A stretch of DNA of 57,504 bases from positions 1 to 57,504 of the forward strand of contig JASBSR010000039.1 of NCBI GenBank assembly GCA_030148865.1, in the 5' to 3' direction. The position numbers and the translations under genes were made by a program. The notes under the pieces are model-generated. The model had not been told where the DNA came from, did not search any database, and was given only the letters and a program-made list of their open reading frames with translations. Below, piece by piece: positions 19,081 to 29,632 of this stretch. The stretch is from Gammaproteobacteria bacterium (GTDB taxonomy: Bacteria; Pseudomonadota; Gammaproteobacteria; SZUA-229). Within the stretch, counting starts at the first letter, position 1. Every line of letters begins with the position of its first letter.

Positions 19081-19249
19081 AGAGCTTTCCTGTGAGTTGA
19101 GATTGTGAGAATAAAACCCTGAATGTACTTAAAATTGCACCGGCTAGCAATTATTTGGCCAATCTGGTCGGGGGAGTTCTATATTCGTTGCCAATACCTG
19201 AAACATGGTCTACATTCATTTTATCAGCTGCATTGGGGCTAAATTTTAG

Positions 19250-19660
19250 ATGAACGAGACGGCTATGGCAGAAAATACTGCTGGCTTGCGTGACCTGCGC
19301 GTTATGGTAATCGATGATAGTAAAACGATTCGGCGCACTGCTGAAAACCTCCTGAAAAAAGAGGGGTGTGATGTTGTAACAGCAGTTGATGGTTTTGAAG
19401 CGCTTTCCAGGATTGCAGAAACCCGACCTGACATTATTTTTGTCGATATCATGATGCCGAGGCTCGATGGTTATCAGACCTGTGCGCTGATAAAAAATAA
19501 TAGCGTGTTCAGGGAGACGCCAGTAATTATGTTATCCAGTAAAGACAGCATTTTTGACCGTGCGCGGGGACGCATCGTGGGTTCGACGCAGTATCTGACC
19601 AAACCTTTTACGAAAGAAGATTTGCTCGGCGCGATTAAAGAGCACGCCAAGATTAAATGA
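19250..19660 (+). CDS. pilG: PilG response regulator of the Pil-Chp system
   Basis: A stand-alone CheY-like receiver of 136 residues that, in Pseudomonas, promotes pilus extension and cAMP signalling. Acidic pocket residues lie in VIDDSKTIRRTAE, the phospho-acceptor Asp in IFVDIMMPRLDGYQTC and the conserved Lys in LTKPF. The region from VIDDSKTIRR through QTCALIKNN is very close to PilG of Pseudomonas. A second possible start lies at 19265. First gene of the pilG-H-I-J-chpA-chpC run. Confidence 0.95.
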   Translation: MNETAMAENTAGLRDLRVMVIDDSKTIRRTAENLLKKEGCDVVTAVDGFEALSRIAETRPDIIFVDIMMPRLDGYQTCALIKNNSVFRETPVIMLSSKDSIFDRARGRIVGSTQYLTKPFTKEDLLGAIKEHAKIK

Positions 19661-19707
19661 CAGGTAAAAAAACCAGTTAATAACAATTACGAAGTGGTGT
19701 AACAACT

Positions 19708-20073
19708 ATGGCAAAAATATTAGTAGTCGATGATTCCCCAACAGAAATTCATGTATTGCAGGTCATGCTGGAAAAAAATGGTCACGAGGTTGTGGTGGCC
19801 AGTTCTGGTGAAGATGGAATCATGACTGCAAAAGATGCGCAGCCTGACCTGGTATTGATGGATGTTGTGATGCCGGGCATGAACGGGTTTCAGGCGACGC
19901 GCCAGTTGACCAAACAAAAAGAAACCGCATCGATCCCGGTTATCATTGTCACCACCAAGGATCAGGAAACCGACAAAGTATGGGCCATGCGTCAGGGGGC
20001 TAAAGATTATATCGTCAAGCCGGTACAGGAAAAGGCTTTGATCGAACGTGTTAATAATGCTTTGGCAGGATAG
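19708..20073 (+). CDS. pilH: PilH response regulator of the Pil-Chp system
   Basis: A 121-residue CheY-like protein. ILVVDDSPTEIHVL gives the acidic pocket, LVLMDVVMPGMNGFQ the phospho-acceptor, TTKDQETDKVWAMRQGAKDYIVKP the signature that separates PilH from PilG. In Pseudomonas PilH is associated with retraction and may act as a phosphate sink. It follows pilG by 47 bp in the same orientation. Confidence 0.95.
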   Translation: MAKILVVDDSPTEIHVLQVMLEKNGHEVVVASSGEDGIMTAKDAQPDLVLMDVVMPGMNGFQATRQLTKQKETASIPVIIVTTKDQETDKVWAMRQGAKDYIVKPVQEKALIERVNNALAG

Positions 20074-20100
20074 CCAGGAATAAGGGCGTAAAAAAACAAA

Positions 20101-20649
20101 ATGTCTGAAACCGCACACACTGTTGACCCATTTCTGTTGTTGCAGGATATCGAGCGGCGTTGTGAGCTCAACGCAGAAGGTTTGCCGCGACTCGATATGG
20201 TGGAACAGAAATGGGTTGGTGTAGGGTTTCGAATCGGTGCCGACAAACTAATTGCACCGATGGATGAGGTTAAGGAGATTCTGGATTTACCAAAATTTAC
20301 CAATGTACCGGGCGTAAAATCGTGGGTGGTTGGTGTTGCCAATGTGCGCGGCAACCTGTTGCCGATTATGGATCTTAGAGGATTCATGCTCGGTGAAGAT
20401 ATCAAGCAGCGTCGAAAGGGTCGGGTAATTGTTATTAATTATAAAGGTTTCAATACAGGGCTGGTCGTTGAAGAAGTTTATGGAATGCGCCATTTTATGG
20501 CAAAAGATGAAAGTCAAAATTTGCCCGTGATGCATGAAAAAATTACGCCGTTTGTAGAAAAGGTGTTTATCCAGGACAGTGAGAGCTGGCCGGTATTCAG
20601 CTTCAGGAAAATGGCACAGGACGAACGCTTCGCGCAGGCGTCACTATAA
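20101..20649 (+). CDS. pilI: PilI CheW-like coupling protein
   Basis: PilI couples the receptor PilJ to the kinase ChpA. The 182-residue protein has one CheW domain with VGFRIGADKLIAPMDEVKEIL, PGVKSWVVGVANVRGNLLPIMDL and VVEEVYGMRHF. It has no signal peptide or membrane helix. It sits between pilH and pilJ in the conserved order. Confidence 0.94.
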   Translation: MSETAHTVDPFLLLQDIERRCELNAEGLPRLDMVEQKWVGVGFRIGADKLIAPMDEVKEILDLPKFTNVPGVKSWVVGVANVRGNLLPIMDLRGFMLGEDIKQRRKGRVIVINYKGFNTGLVVEEVYGMRHFMAKDESQNLPVMHEKITPFVEKVFIQDSESWPVFSFRKMAQDERFAQASL

Positions 20650-20700
20650 AAATGAACAAAGCCAGTCGCACTGGCAATACAGAAGTGGAGAAAGCAAGTT

Positions 20701-22764
20701 ATGAGCGCAGATAAAAAATCGGTAGCTATCAGCAAGCCGTTGTTAGTACTTGGTGTTTTACTGGCTGGATTTATCATCGTGATGCTGGTTAGTCTGTACT
20801 ATGTGGGTACCAAACGTGCCGACTTGCAGAAACACATTGAACTTGCCGCCGAGCAGTTATTGTTATCACAACAGATGGCGACATTTTCTCTAGGTGCGTC
20901 GTCTGGTAAAGAAGCTGATTTCGACAGCCTGTTACAGTCTCGCTTGCGTTTTGACGCAATTCTGGAAACGTTTCGTTTGGGTAATCTCGAGACTAAAACA
21001 CCAGCGCTAGACGAGAAAATGAGACCAGCGCTCGACGCGGTTGAGTCCAGCTGGAGTGACTATCGTAAAGATGTTGAAATTATTCTTAACGGCAAGCAAC
21101 CCATTTCAGAAGTTGGTGAACTCTATAAGATTATCGATAGCTTTATCCCGCAGATGCTGACCTATTCTGACGAGGTGGTTGGTGTATTGATGGAGAAAAA
21201 CGCTTCTACCCGACAGATTTACCTTGCCAGCCGACAAATGATGTTGTCGCAGCGTATTAAAAACAACCTTAATCAGGTGCTTGCCGGTGGTGAAACTGCG
21301 GCCGCCGCGGCTGACCGTTTTGGTCGAGATGCGGCATTGTTCGGGCGCGTGCTCGAGGGCTTGCTGAAAGGCTCGAGCAGCCTGAGAATTGATCAGGTGA
21401 AAGACAAGGAAGCAGTAACCAAATTACGCGAAGTTGCGATGCTGATTAGCGCGGTCAGTGACAACATCGCTGGCGTGCTTGAGCTATCACCAGAGTTGTT
21501 CGAGGTTAAAGACGCTGCTGGTCGAATCGCGGGTGATAGTGAAGCCCTGCTGGCTGAATTAAAAATCATGCAAAATGTGATTAATGGTCAGGGTGTGCTG
21601 CTGGATAAGATTCAGTATGCAGGTATTGTGTCTGGTGGTGTTGCGGTACTGTTGATTTTGATTCTTGGTAATCTGTTGATTCGTGATGCTAGAAAACGCG
21701 AAGAAATGGCGCTGGAAAATAACCGCAGAAATCAGCGTGCAATTTTGCGACTGCTTGATGAGATGGCCAACCTGGCGGATGGTGACCTGACAGTGCATGC
21801 CACAGTGACCGAAGAAATTACCGGTGCGATTGCGGATTCTGTCAACTTTACTATTGACGCTTTGCGTACCCTGGTGACCACGATTAACTCGACTGCTGCA
21901 GAAGTATCATCTTCAGCGGGTAAAACACGACAGACAGCGAACACGCTAGCACAGGCATCGGGCAAACAGGCGCGAGAAATTGCCTCAGCTAGTGCTGCGG
22001 TATCCGACATGGCTGAATCTATGCAGACTGTAACCAGGGATGCGGCCGAGTCCGCGGATGTGGCGCTGCGATCGGTGGAAATCGCGCAGAAAGGCGCCGA
22101 TGTGGTACGCAAAACCATTGGCAGTATGGAAAATATTCGTGAGCAAATTCAGGAAACGTCGAAACGTATCAAACGCCTCGGTGAATCGTCGCAGGAGATT
22201 GGCGACATCGTGGGTCTGATTACAGAAATTGCGGATCAAACTAATATTCTGGCGCTGAATGCAGCAATTCAGGCGTCGACTGCAGGTGATGCCGGTCGCG
22301 GTTTTGCGGTGGTGGCCGACGAAGTTCAACGCCTGGCGGAACGCGCGAGTAATGCGACCAAGCAAATTGAAGGGCTGGTGAATACGATTCAGGCAGACAC
22401 CAACGAAGCGGTGAAATCCATGGAAATGAGTACCTCGGGCGTGGTCTCGGGAGCCGCCATGGCAGAAGACGCCGGTGTCGCATTGAAAGAAATCGAGGAT
22501 GTTTCGACCGAACTTTCTAAACTGATTCAGGGGATTTCTGACTCCGCGCACAAACAGTCAGAAGTGGCTAACCATGTATCGCAGTCCATGAATGTAATTC
22601 AGGAAATTACGCTACAGACATCTGAAGGCACAGAAGAAACTGCTACTTCACTTAACGCACTAAACGAATTGTCACACGAGCTGAGTGAATCAGTGTCGGG
22701 CTTCAAGTTACCGACAGATGTGGGTGTGGGTGTAGAAACAGTTATTCTGCATAATCAGGCTTAA
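20701..22764 (+). CDS. pilJ: PilJ methyl-accepting chemotaxis-like receptor
   Basis: The 687-residue inner-membrane receptor of twitching chemosensing. TM1 is at about residues 13-34 and TM2 at about 306-326, bounding a periplasmic domain with two PilJ-type helical repeats (QQMATFS and [13 protein letters not shown]). A HAMP region follows. The cytoplasmic tip, around 508-530, reads [18 protein letters not shown] then [18 protein letters not shown]. The PilJ-specific [12 protein letters not shown] replaces the usual IEAARAGE of MCPs. No pilK methyltransferase gene follows, so adaptation may not be methylation based, or the enzyme is encoded elsewhere. Confidence 0.95.
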   Translation: MSADKKSVAISKPLLVLGVLLAGFIIVMLVSLYYVGTKRADLQKHIELAAEQLLLSQQMATFSLGASSGKEADFDSLLQSRLRFDAILETFRLGNLETKTPALDEKMRPALDAVESSWSDYRKDVEIILNGKQPISEVGELYKIIDSFIPQMLTYSDEVVGVLMEKNASTRQIYLASRQMMLSQRIKNNLNQVLAGGETAAAAADRFGRDAALFGRVLEGLLKGSSSLRIDQVKDKEAVTKLREVAMLISAVSDNIAGVLELSPELFEVKDAAGRIAGDSEALLAELKIMQNVINGQGVLLDKIQYAGIVSGGVAVLLILILGNLLIRDARKREEMALENNRRNQRAILRLLDEMANLADGDLTVHATVTEEITGAIADSVNFTIDALRTLVTTINSTAAEVSSSAGKTRQTANTLAQASGKQAREIASASAAVSDMAESMQTVTRDAAESADVALRSVEIAQKGADVVRKTIGSMENIREQIQETSKRIKRLGESSQEIGDIVGLITEIADQTNILALNAAIQASTAGDAGRGFAVVADEVQRLAERASNATKQIEGLVNTIQADTNEAVKSMEMSTSGVVSGAAMAEDAGVALKEIEDVSTELSKLIQGISDSAHKQSEVANHVSQSMNVIQEITLQTSEGTEETATSLNALNELSHELSESVSGFKLPTDVGVGVETVILHNQA

Positions 22765-22804
22765 TCCTGTAGCTGGGCTTAGTGCTAACAAAAAGGTTGT
22801 GTAA

Positions 22805-25800
22805 ATGAAGCCACAAAGCACTGCAGATTACAATTCAATTAGCTGGGTTAAAAAGCAGCTCGATGAAGTGTTGGGTGAAGCTCAGCGCGCACTTTCCGAT
22901 TACATCGAAAACAGCGAAGACGACACCAGCTTACGAAAGTGCATCGATAACCTCCGTCTGGTGTACGGTACCCTGCAAATTGTAGAAGTATATGGTGCAG
23001 CTATGCTTGCGGAAGAGATGGAGCAGACTGCGCGCGCACAGCTTGAAGGTCGAATTGATAAACCGGAAGATGCGTACGATGTGTTAATGCGCGCTATGTT
23101 GCAGTTGCCTGATTATCTTGAGGGCCTGCAGTCCGGTAATCGCGATACACCTATTGCCTTACTCCCTTTGATGAACGACTTGCGCGCTGCGCGCAAGGAA
23201 AACCTGCTATCTGAAAATGTATTATTTCTGCCAGATGTTGAATCTGTAGTCATCGAATCAGATGAGGCACCGGTAGCGGAGCCGGGATCGGGCAAACTGC
23301 TGAGCGAATCTCGCCGGCTGAGAACACATTATCAGCTGGGTTTGCTGGATTATTTAAAAAATAATAAAGAGAGCGCTGGCTTGCAGCGAATGGCAACTGT
23401 TATTACTGCGCTGGAGAAAGTGACTTCAGATGTGGTGGTGCGACGTTTCTGGATGGTGGTGTCGGGCTTGCTCGAAGCGCTGCAGCAGCAGGGGGTCGAT
23501 GGCAACATCAGTGTCAAAATGTTGCTCGGTAGTGTTGATCGTCAGATTAAACAGCTTAATGATAGTGATGAAGCGGCTTTTGCTGAGGGTTATTCTCAGG
23601 ATCTCCTGAAAAATATTCTCTATTACATTGCGCGTAGTACCTCGAAAGGTGATCGCGTGACTCGAATCTCCAATGCCTATCGCCTTGCTGAGCTGCTACC
23701 GTCAGAAACTGATGGTGGTAGTTATGATTCGAGCATGGGGGGGTTAAATGCAGAGCTATTCAGTACGGTATCACAGGGCATTAATGAAGATTTGTCTCAG
23801 GTTAAGGATACTTTAGAAATATACACGCATAGCGGCGATCGTAATGTAGAGCAGCTGCGGCCATTGATTGAGCAGCTATCGAGAATCTCAGATACCTATG
23901 GCATGCTTGGTGTGGGCACTGCCCGGCAGCGGGTCATTGATCAGCGTAATATCATCGAGAAAATCGTAAACGGTGATACCCAGTCTAGCGAAGAGCAGGT
24001 CATGAATGTCGCAGGTGAATTACTGGTCGCAGAGTCGGAACTAAATAACTTTATTGCACAGCGTTCTGGTGCGGTAGTCGCCGGTCTAAGCGATAGTGAT
24101 AGCCCGGTTCCGGCGGCTGAATTCAGGCAGGTACTGTCCACCGTAATTAATCAGGGCTTGAGGAACTTTGCTGAAGCCAAAGAAGCTATATTGTCGTATG
24201 CAAGTGGTGTCGGCCAGGATGATCAGCTAGATATTATATTGCAGAAACTCGAAGAGGTTCGCGGTATTACACTAATGATGCCGATGGCGCAAACAGAAGC
24301 CCAGATTGAACAGCTGATGTCATATGTGCGTATTGCATTAAAGCGCAATCATCACCGTCCGGATATTGAAGAGCAGGATGTGGTCGCCGACCTTGTTACC
24401 TCCATTGAGTATTATCTTGAAGCTGTCGCGGAAGGTCGTCCTGGCGTAGAAGCCGGTTTGCGTGCAGGCGATATAGCTGGTGCCAGGCTTGCCGAAATTG
24501 TTGAGCAGTACCCGGCACTGGCTGATGATGAGACTGGTCTTGAAGAACAACAGGTGGCTACTGCAGATGACAACCTGACAAAAACTGAATCAGAAAAACC
24601 TGCGCCAGCACATGCCGAGCCCAAAAGAGTTATTGCTGAAGATAAACGTAGTGGCTATGCGATTATTGGCGACGATGCTGACCAGGAAATTGTAGAAATC
24701 TTCATCGAGGAGGCACTCGAAGTTCTGGAAAGCCTGAATGCGTATTTGCCTTTATGGCGCACTAATCAGCAGGATGCTGAAGCGTTGGCTGTGGTACGTC
24801 GCTCATTCCATACCTTAAAGGGAAGCGGGCGGCTCATTGGTGCAGATCTGATCGGTGAATTTTCGTGGAAAATCGAAAACATGCTGAATCGGATCATCAA
24901 TAACCAGATAACGCCTGATGAGGCGATGTTCAGGAGAATGGACGAAGCGCTCACAGTGCTGCCGCAACTGATTGAACAAATTAATGGTAATCGCGAACCG
25001 ATTGATAATGTGCAGGAGCTAATGGATGCGTTTGATACAATTAGTGCAGGGCGAGATCCGGATACCGGAATCAGTATTAGCGCTGACGTAGATGCACAAC
25101 AAAGTGATAATGAATTTCCTGACAGCGTAGAGCTAAATGCAGCTGGGGAAGATGTCGTAGATGCAGATAGTGGATTATCCTCTGAGGACAATATTGAGAT
25201 AAGTGTCGCTGATGATGTCCCCGATGTCCTTGAGAGCATCGATATTAGTGCTGAAGAAACTCCAACTGCTGATGAAGAGACGTTAGAGCTGGCATTTGAG
25301 AAATCTCCTGAGGAATCGATGGAGATCGATATAACATCGCTGACGGATGTGTCAACAACTGATGATGACTTTTTTGACAGTGATGATATAGGTCTTGCCA
25401 GCCCGGGTGAAGAACATAAGATTGAAATTGATGAGGAAGATCAGTCGTCTAGTGTGATGCAAAGTTCAGCACGAGCAGAGATGGATCCGCAGTTGTTCAG
25501 GATATATTACGACGAAAGTCAAAGCCACCTGTCTCAGATCGAAGCAATGATCGATGCACACAACTCGGGTACCGCACTTCTGCAGGCTAACAAAGATATG
25601 GTGCGGGCATTTCACACGCTATATGGTAGTGCGAGAACTGCTGAAGTCGAAGCCATTGCAGAGCTGTGTGGTGCAACAGAGCGTTATCTAAGAGCCAGAC
25701 AGGAGGCATCCGATACCAGTATTCAGGGTGATGCGATCGCAATCATTACTGAAGTGAAAGATGTCGTTCGAGAAAAACTTGAGCAGTTAAAAGATGGCAT

Positions 25801-28402
25801 ACTGCCAGCCAGTGACAAACCCGTTCTTGATCGAGTGACTAAGCTTGTACAGAGTGAATTGCAGGCGCAGTTACAGGCGTCTTCAACACGCCACGGTGGC
25901 CATGATAATATTTTTCTAGATGATGAAGCAATGCTCACTAGCCTGCCTGGTAATCATGAAAAAACACCTGCAAGTAAGGCGAAAAAAATTACTAAACCGA
26001 CTGCCGTTAGAGCAGTTGATTATGGAGATATGGATGATGAACTGATCGACATATTTCTTGAAGAAGCCGAAGAAATACTCGAAAGTTGTGAGTCGGGTAT
26101 GCTTGCAGTAATTGAAGATCATAATAATATCGAGCAAACACAAAATTTGCAGCGTCACATGCACACTCTCAAGGGCGGTGCGCGGATGGCCGAGCTCACT
26201 CCAGTCGGTGATTTAACGCACAATCTTGAAACACTGTTGATTATGCTGACTGAAGGTAAAGTTGAGCCTGAGAAAGTAGTGTTTGACACTCTGCATGAAG
26301 CTCTGGACATGCTGACTGCAATGCTGGCAGATGTAAAAAAACGTCAGCCAATCACCATAGCGGACGATCTGAATTCCCAGATCGAAATGATTATGCGCGG
26401 CGAAGCTCCAGAGAGGCGCGTGGTCGAGCGTTTTGATGTAGAGCTGGAGCAATTATCTGGCAGCGAAGATGTGCTAGATGAAACAGCAGGCGAGCCGGGC
26501 ATTCCCGGAGTAGATGCTGGCAATAGAGATTCAGCAGAAAAAGACGGCGGCTGGGGTGAGCGTGCCACAGATGTCAATTACCGCGATTCTCAGGAACTGG
26601 TCAGGGTGAGAGCGGATTTGCTGAATGATCTGGTAAATTATGCTGGTGAAGTCAATATTTACCATGCGCGCATGGGCAAACAGGTGAGTGATGTAGGCTT
26701 TAACCTGACCGAACTTGAACAGACAGTTGAACGTTTAAAAGAACAATTGCGTAATCTGGAGATAGAAACTGAAATACAGATCCGCTCAAATTACAAACAG
26801 GAAGCCGATCAGTATGGCAGAGACTTCGACCCGCTGGAAATGGATCGCTACTCAACACTGCAGCAGCTATCTAGAAGCCTGAGCGAAACAGCAGGTGACG
26901 TAGAAAGTATTAACGGTATTCTTAGTGATATTGTCCGTGACTCGGAAACTCTGTTATTACAGGAGTCCAGAGTCAGTACAGAGCTCCAGGAAGGCCTGAT
27001 GCGTACCCGCATGGTGCGATTTGGTGGCCTCGGTACGCGACTGCGTCGTATTGTTCGTCAGACAGCCAAAGAGCTGGCAAAAGAAGTTGAATTAGAGATC
27101 AAAGGCGATACTAGTGAGGTTGATCGTACCGTGCTGGATCGTATTGTGGCACCAATGGAGCACATGTTACGCAATGCTGTCGCGCACGGTATTGAAAAAC
27201 CAGGTGACCGCGCATTTCTGAATAAACCTGAAACCGGCACCATAACTATTAGTGTTGAACGTCATGCGAGCGACGTTATTATCCATATTGGTGATGATGG
27301 TGCTGGCATTGATGTTAATGCTATTCGCACAAAAGCGATTGAGTGCGGCTTAATGGAAAAAGACAGCGCACTTTCTGATCATGATGTTTTGCAGTTTATT
27401 CTCAAGGCGGGTTTTAGTACCGCATCAGAGATTACCCAGGTCGCGGGTCGTGGCGTTGGCATGGATGTGGTCGACAGTGAAATCAAGCAACTGGGTGGCT
27501 CATTAGAAATTGATACGGCACCAGGTAAAGGGACTCGGTTCAAAATTCGGTTACCATTAACCCTGGCGATTAATCAGGCGCTACTGGTGCATACCGGAGA
27601 CGATATTTACGCGGTTCCGCTCGCAAGCATTGAAGGTGTCGTACGTATTACAGGAGTTGAAATTCAAAGTTTTTATGATAGCCAGCAGTTGCACTATCAT
27701 TTCAATGGAATCGAGTACGAGTTGAAACATCTGGGTAAATTGCTCACCGGTTCACAACCCGATTACAGTGATCAGCATCGCCTGTTCCCGGTGCTGCTGG
27801 CAAAAGTCGGTGATCAACATTTTGCTCTGCACGTGGATGACCTTGTTGGTCGACGTGAAATTGTAGTGAAACCGGTCGGCCTACAGATAGGCCTGGTGCG
27901 AGGCATTGCGGGCGCTACCATTCTTGCAGATGGTCGAGTTGTGCTGATTCTTGAAATGTCTGCACTGGTTGTAGGTGAGAGCCTGTTCAAACAGATCGAA
28001 GAAGAAATTGTAGTACCGGTGCAGACGGCAGAGACCACTATTATGGTGGTGGACGATTCGATTACTATTCGCAAGGTGACTGAGCGCATTCTGGTGCGCA
28101 ATGGCATCAAAGTACTGTTGGCGAAAGATGGTGTCGATGCCACTAATATTCTACAGGATCATAAACCTGATCTTATGCTGCTCGATATCGAAATGCCACG
28201 AATGGATGGTTTTGAGCTGGCCACCTATATTCGAAATGATGAGCGCCTGAAAGATTTGCCAATCATTATGATTACTTCGCGTACTGGAGCGAAACACAAA
28301 GAGAAGGCTATGGCAATTGGTGTCAATCAATATCTGGGCAAACCGTATCAGGAAGAAGAGTTGATGCAGAATATTCACAGCCTGTTGCCAGAGGTCGGAT
28401 AA
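22805..28402 (+). CDS. chpA: ChpA hybrid CheA-type histidine kinase
   Basis: A 1865-residue multidomain kinase that phosphorylates PilG and PilH. Residues 1-600 are helical with no canonical phosphotransfer motif. Three HPt domains are seen: FHTLKGSGR with His 669, FHTLYGSAR with His 937 and MHTLKGGAR with His 1120. An acidic linker occupies about 750-890. Then come a dimerisation region, a HATPase with MLRNAVAHGIE (N-box Asn about 1457), DDGAGID and GRGVGMD, a CheW-like domain and a C-terminal receiver with phospho-Asp 1794 in LLDIEMP. Pseudomonas ChpA is markedly longer with more phosphotransfer domains; this is a compact version. pilK is missing upstream and chpB downstream. Confidence 0.95.
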   Translation: MKPQSTADYNSISWVKKQLDEVLGEAQRALSDYIENSEDDTSLRKCIDNLRLVYGTLQIVEVYGAAMLAEEMEQTARAQLEGRIDKPEDAYDVLMRAMLQLPDYLEGLQSGNRDTPIALLPLMNDLRAARKENLLSENVLFLPDVESVVIESDEAPVAEPGSGKLLSESRRLRTHYQLGLLDYLKNNKESAGLQRMATVITALEKVTSDVVVRRFWMVVSGLLEALQQQGVDGNISVKMLLGSVDRQIKQLNDSDEAAFAEGYSQDLLKNILYYIARSTSKGDRVTRISNAYRLAELLPSETDGGSYDSSMGGLNAELFSTVSQGINEDLSQVKDTLEIYTHSGDRNVEQLRPLIEQLSRISDTYGMLGVGTARQRVIDQRNIIEKIVNGDTQSSEEQVMNVAGELLVAESELNNFIAQRSGAVVAGLSDSDSPVPAAEFRQVLSTVINQGLRNFAEAKEAILSYASGVGQDDQLDIILQKLEEVRGITLMMPMAQTEAQIEQLMSYVRIALKRNHHRPDIEEQDVVADLVTSIEYYLEAVAEGRPGVEAGLRAGDIAGARLAEIVEQYPALADDETGLEEQQVATADDNLTKTESEKPAPAHAEPKRVIAEDKRSGYAIIGDDADQEIVEIFIEEALEVLESLNAYLPLWRTNQQDAEALAVVRRSFHTLKGSGRLIGADLIGEFSWKIENMLNRIINNQITPDEAMFRRMDEALTVLPQLIEQINGNREPIDNVQELMDAFDTISAGRDPDTGISISADVDAQQSDNEFPDSVELNAAGEDVVDADSGLSSEDNIEISVADDVPDVLESIDISAEETPTADEETLELAFEKSPEESMEIDITSLTDVSTTDDDFFDSDDIGLASPGEEHKIEIDEEDQSSSVMQSSARAEMDPQLFRIYYDESQSHLSQIEAMIDAHNSGTALLQANKDMVRAFHTLYGSARTAEVEAIAELCGATERYLRARQEASDTSIQGDAIAIITEVKDVVREKLEQLKDGILPASDKPVLDRVTKLVQSELQAQLQASSTRHGGHDNIFLDDEAMLTSLPGNHEKTPASKAKKITKPTAVRAVDYGDMDDELIDIFLEEAEEILESCESGMLAVIEDHNNIEQTQNLQRHMHTLKGGARMAELTPVGDLTHNLETLLIMLTEGKVEPEKVVFDTLHEALDMLTAMLADVKKRQPITIADDLNSQIEMIMRGEAPERRVVERFDVELEQLSGSEDVLDETAGEPGIPGVDAGNRDSAEKDGGWGERATDVNYRDSQELVRVRADLLNDLVNYAGEVNIYHARMGKQVSDVGFNLTELEQTVERLKEQLRNLEIETEIQIRSNYKQEADQYGRDFDPLEMDRYSTLQQLSRSLSETAGDVESINGILSDIVRDSETLLLQESRVSTELQEGLMRTRMVRFGGLGTRLRRIVRQTAKELAKEVELEIKGDTSEVDRTVLDRIVAPMEHMLRNAVAHGIEKPGDRAFLNKPETGTITISVERHASDVIIHIGDDGAGIDVNAIRTKAIECGLMEKDSALSDHDVLQFILKAGFSTASEITQVAGRGVGMDVVDSEIKQLGGSLEIDTAPGKGTRFKIRLPLTLAINQALLVHTGDDIYAVPLASIEGVVRITGVEIQSFYDSQQLHYHFNGIEYELKHLGKLLTGSQPDYSDQHRLFPVLLAKVGDQHFALHVDDLVGRREIVVKPVGLQIGLVRGIAGATILADGRVVLILEMSALVVGESLFKQIEEEIVVPVQTAETTIMVVDDSITIRKVTERILVRNGIKVLLAKDGVDATNILQDHKPDLMLLDIEMPRMDGFELATYIRNDERLKDLPIIMITSRTGAKHKEKAMAIGVNQYLGKPYQEEELMQNIHSLLPEVG

Positions 28403-28406
28403 GATC

Positions 28407-28865
28407 ATGGACTCACAACAGATTAAATGTATATTACTTACTCTGCGCACTGAAAATGTCATCGTACCAAACGCGGCGGTCGCTGAAATTATTTCATTGC
28501 GAGGTGTGAAAAAAGTAGACGATGCACCGAAATGGCTGGTCGGTAAAATGCAGTGGCGTGATGTAGAAATCCCAGTGGTCTCATTTGAAGCCGCTGCGGA
28601 GGGTGATAACACCGTTGTGGGCGCGAATCAGGCAGCTATAATTCATCTTATTAGCGACGACGGTAACTCTGGTTATCCGTATGTCGCTCTCACCATCTCA
28701 GGCGTGCCGCATGTCAGTCTGTTCAAAAAAAATCAGATTGTAACCGACAATGAGTCGACCAAAGTCCATCCTATGGTTGCCCAGCGAATTCGTATTAACG
28801 GCGCTGCTGCGAGTATTCTGGACATAGATTCAATAGCCATGATGATTAACAGGGCGGCGCTTTAG
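28407..28865 (+). CDS. chpC: CheW-like protein, ChpC type
   Basis: A 152-residue CheW-domain protein starting 5 bp after chpA. It contains VPNAAVAEIISLRGVKK, WLVGKMQWRDVEIPVVSFE and a C-terminal ILDIDSIA. In Pseudomonas the second CheW of the Pil-Chp cluster is ChpC, and both position and domain agree. It would couple additional receptors to ChpA. The assignment to ChpC rather than a generic CheW rests on context. Confidence 0.85.
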   Translation: MDSQQIKCILLTLRTENVIVPNAAVAEIISLRGVKKVDDAPKWLVGKMQWRDVEIPVVSFEAAAEGDNTVVGANQAAIIHLISDDGNSGYPYVALTISGVPHVSLFKKNQIVTDNESTKVHPMVAQRIRINGAAASILDIDSIAMMINRAAL

Positions 28866-28895
28866 CCGTAGTGACAATTCCCTGTCTCTGGCTAC

Positions 28896-29624
28896 CTAGG
28901 CCAGATCTCCCCACAGACTCTGTAATGCGGCCACACAGGCAATTCCTGCCGTTTCTGTACGCAAAATTCTGGGCCCCAGGCTGACAGCAATAAAGCCGCA
29001 GCTTGTCGCCTGGCTAATTTCGGCATTTGATAAACCGCCTTCAGGGCCAGAGAGAAGTGCTGCGCTTTGAGTCCTGTTGAGTGTGCGTAGTGTTGTGCTT
29101 GCAGTTGGGTCGAGTACCAGTTTTACATCAGGGAGAGCACCGGCTGTGGCGGCAACAAGGTTGTTTATCGCAGTCAGCTCGGCCAGCTGGCATCGCCCTG
29201 ACTGTTCACTGGCACTAATAATAATCTGTTGCCAGTGCTCAAGCTTTTTTACTGTACGTGCTGCTGACAGGCTGACATTACTGCGCTCACACATTACGGG
29301 AGTGATTTTGTGCACGCCAAGTTCGGTTGCTTTTTGAATACTAAGATCCATACGATCACCGCGCGAAATACCCTGCAACAGATGTATCCTCAGACTCGAC
29401 TCTGTCTGGCAGGGATGACAATGATTGACACGAATGCTTGCAGCAGACTGATGTTCGTTGAGCAAAGTACACTCGAACTCATGACCGCTATTATTAAACA
29501 CGGTAATTTCGGCGCCGGTTTTCATGCGTAGCACACGAATCAAATGATGTGACGCGGCTTTATTCAGCGCTGCAGTCGTGTTAATACTCAGTTTATCCGG
29601 GAAAAATATGCGGGTTTTGCGCAC
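28896..29624 (-). CDS. rsmE: 16S rRNA m3U1498 methyltransferase RsmE
   Basis: RsmE methylates U1498 of 16S rRNA using SAM. The 242-residue SPOUT-class protein has HHLIRVLRMKTGAEI near residue 26, QKATELGVHKITPVMCERS, SASEQSGRC and the knot region LLSGPEGGLSNAEI and LGPRILRTETA. Length is standard. It is the last gene of the minus-strand ahcY-metF-rsmE run, 8 bp after metF. As a SAM user that releases SAH it fits the theme of the operon. Confidence 0.94.
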   Translation of the reverse strand: MRKTRIFFPDKLSINTTAALNKAASHHLIRVLRMKTGAEITVFNNSGHEFECTLLNEHQSAASIRVNHCHPCQTESSLRIHLLQGISRGDRMDLSIQKATELGVHKITPVMCERSNVSLSAARTVKKLEHWQQIIISASEQSGRCQLAELTAINNLVAATAGALPDVKLVLDPTASTTLRTLNRTQSAALLSGPEGGLSNAEISQATSCGFIAVSLGPRILRTETAGIACVAALQSLWGDLA

Positions 29625-29632
29625 TGTTTATG

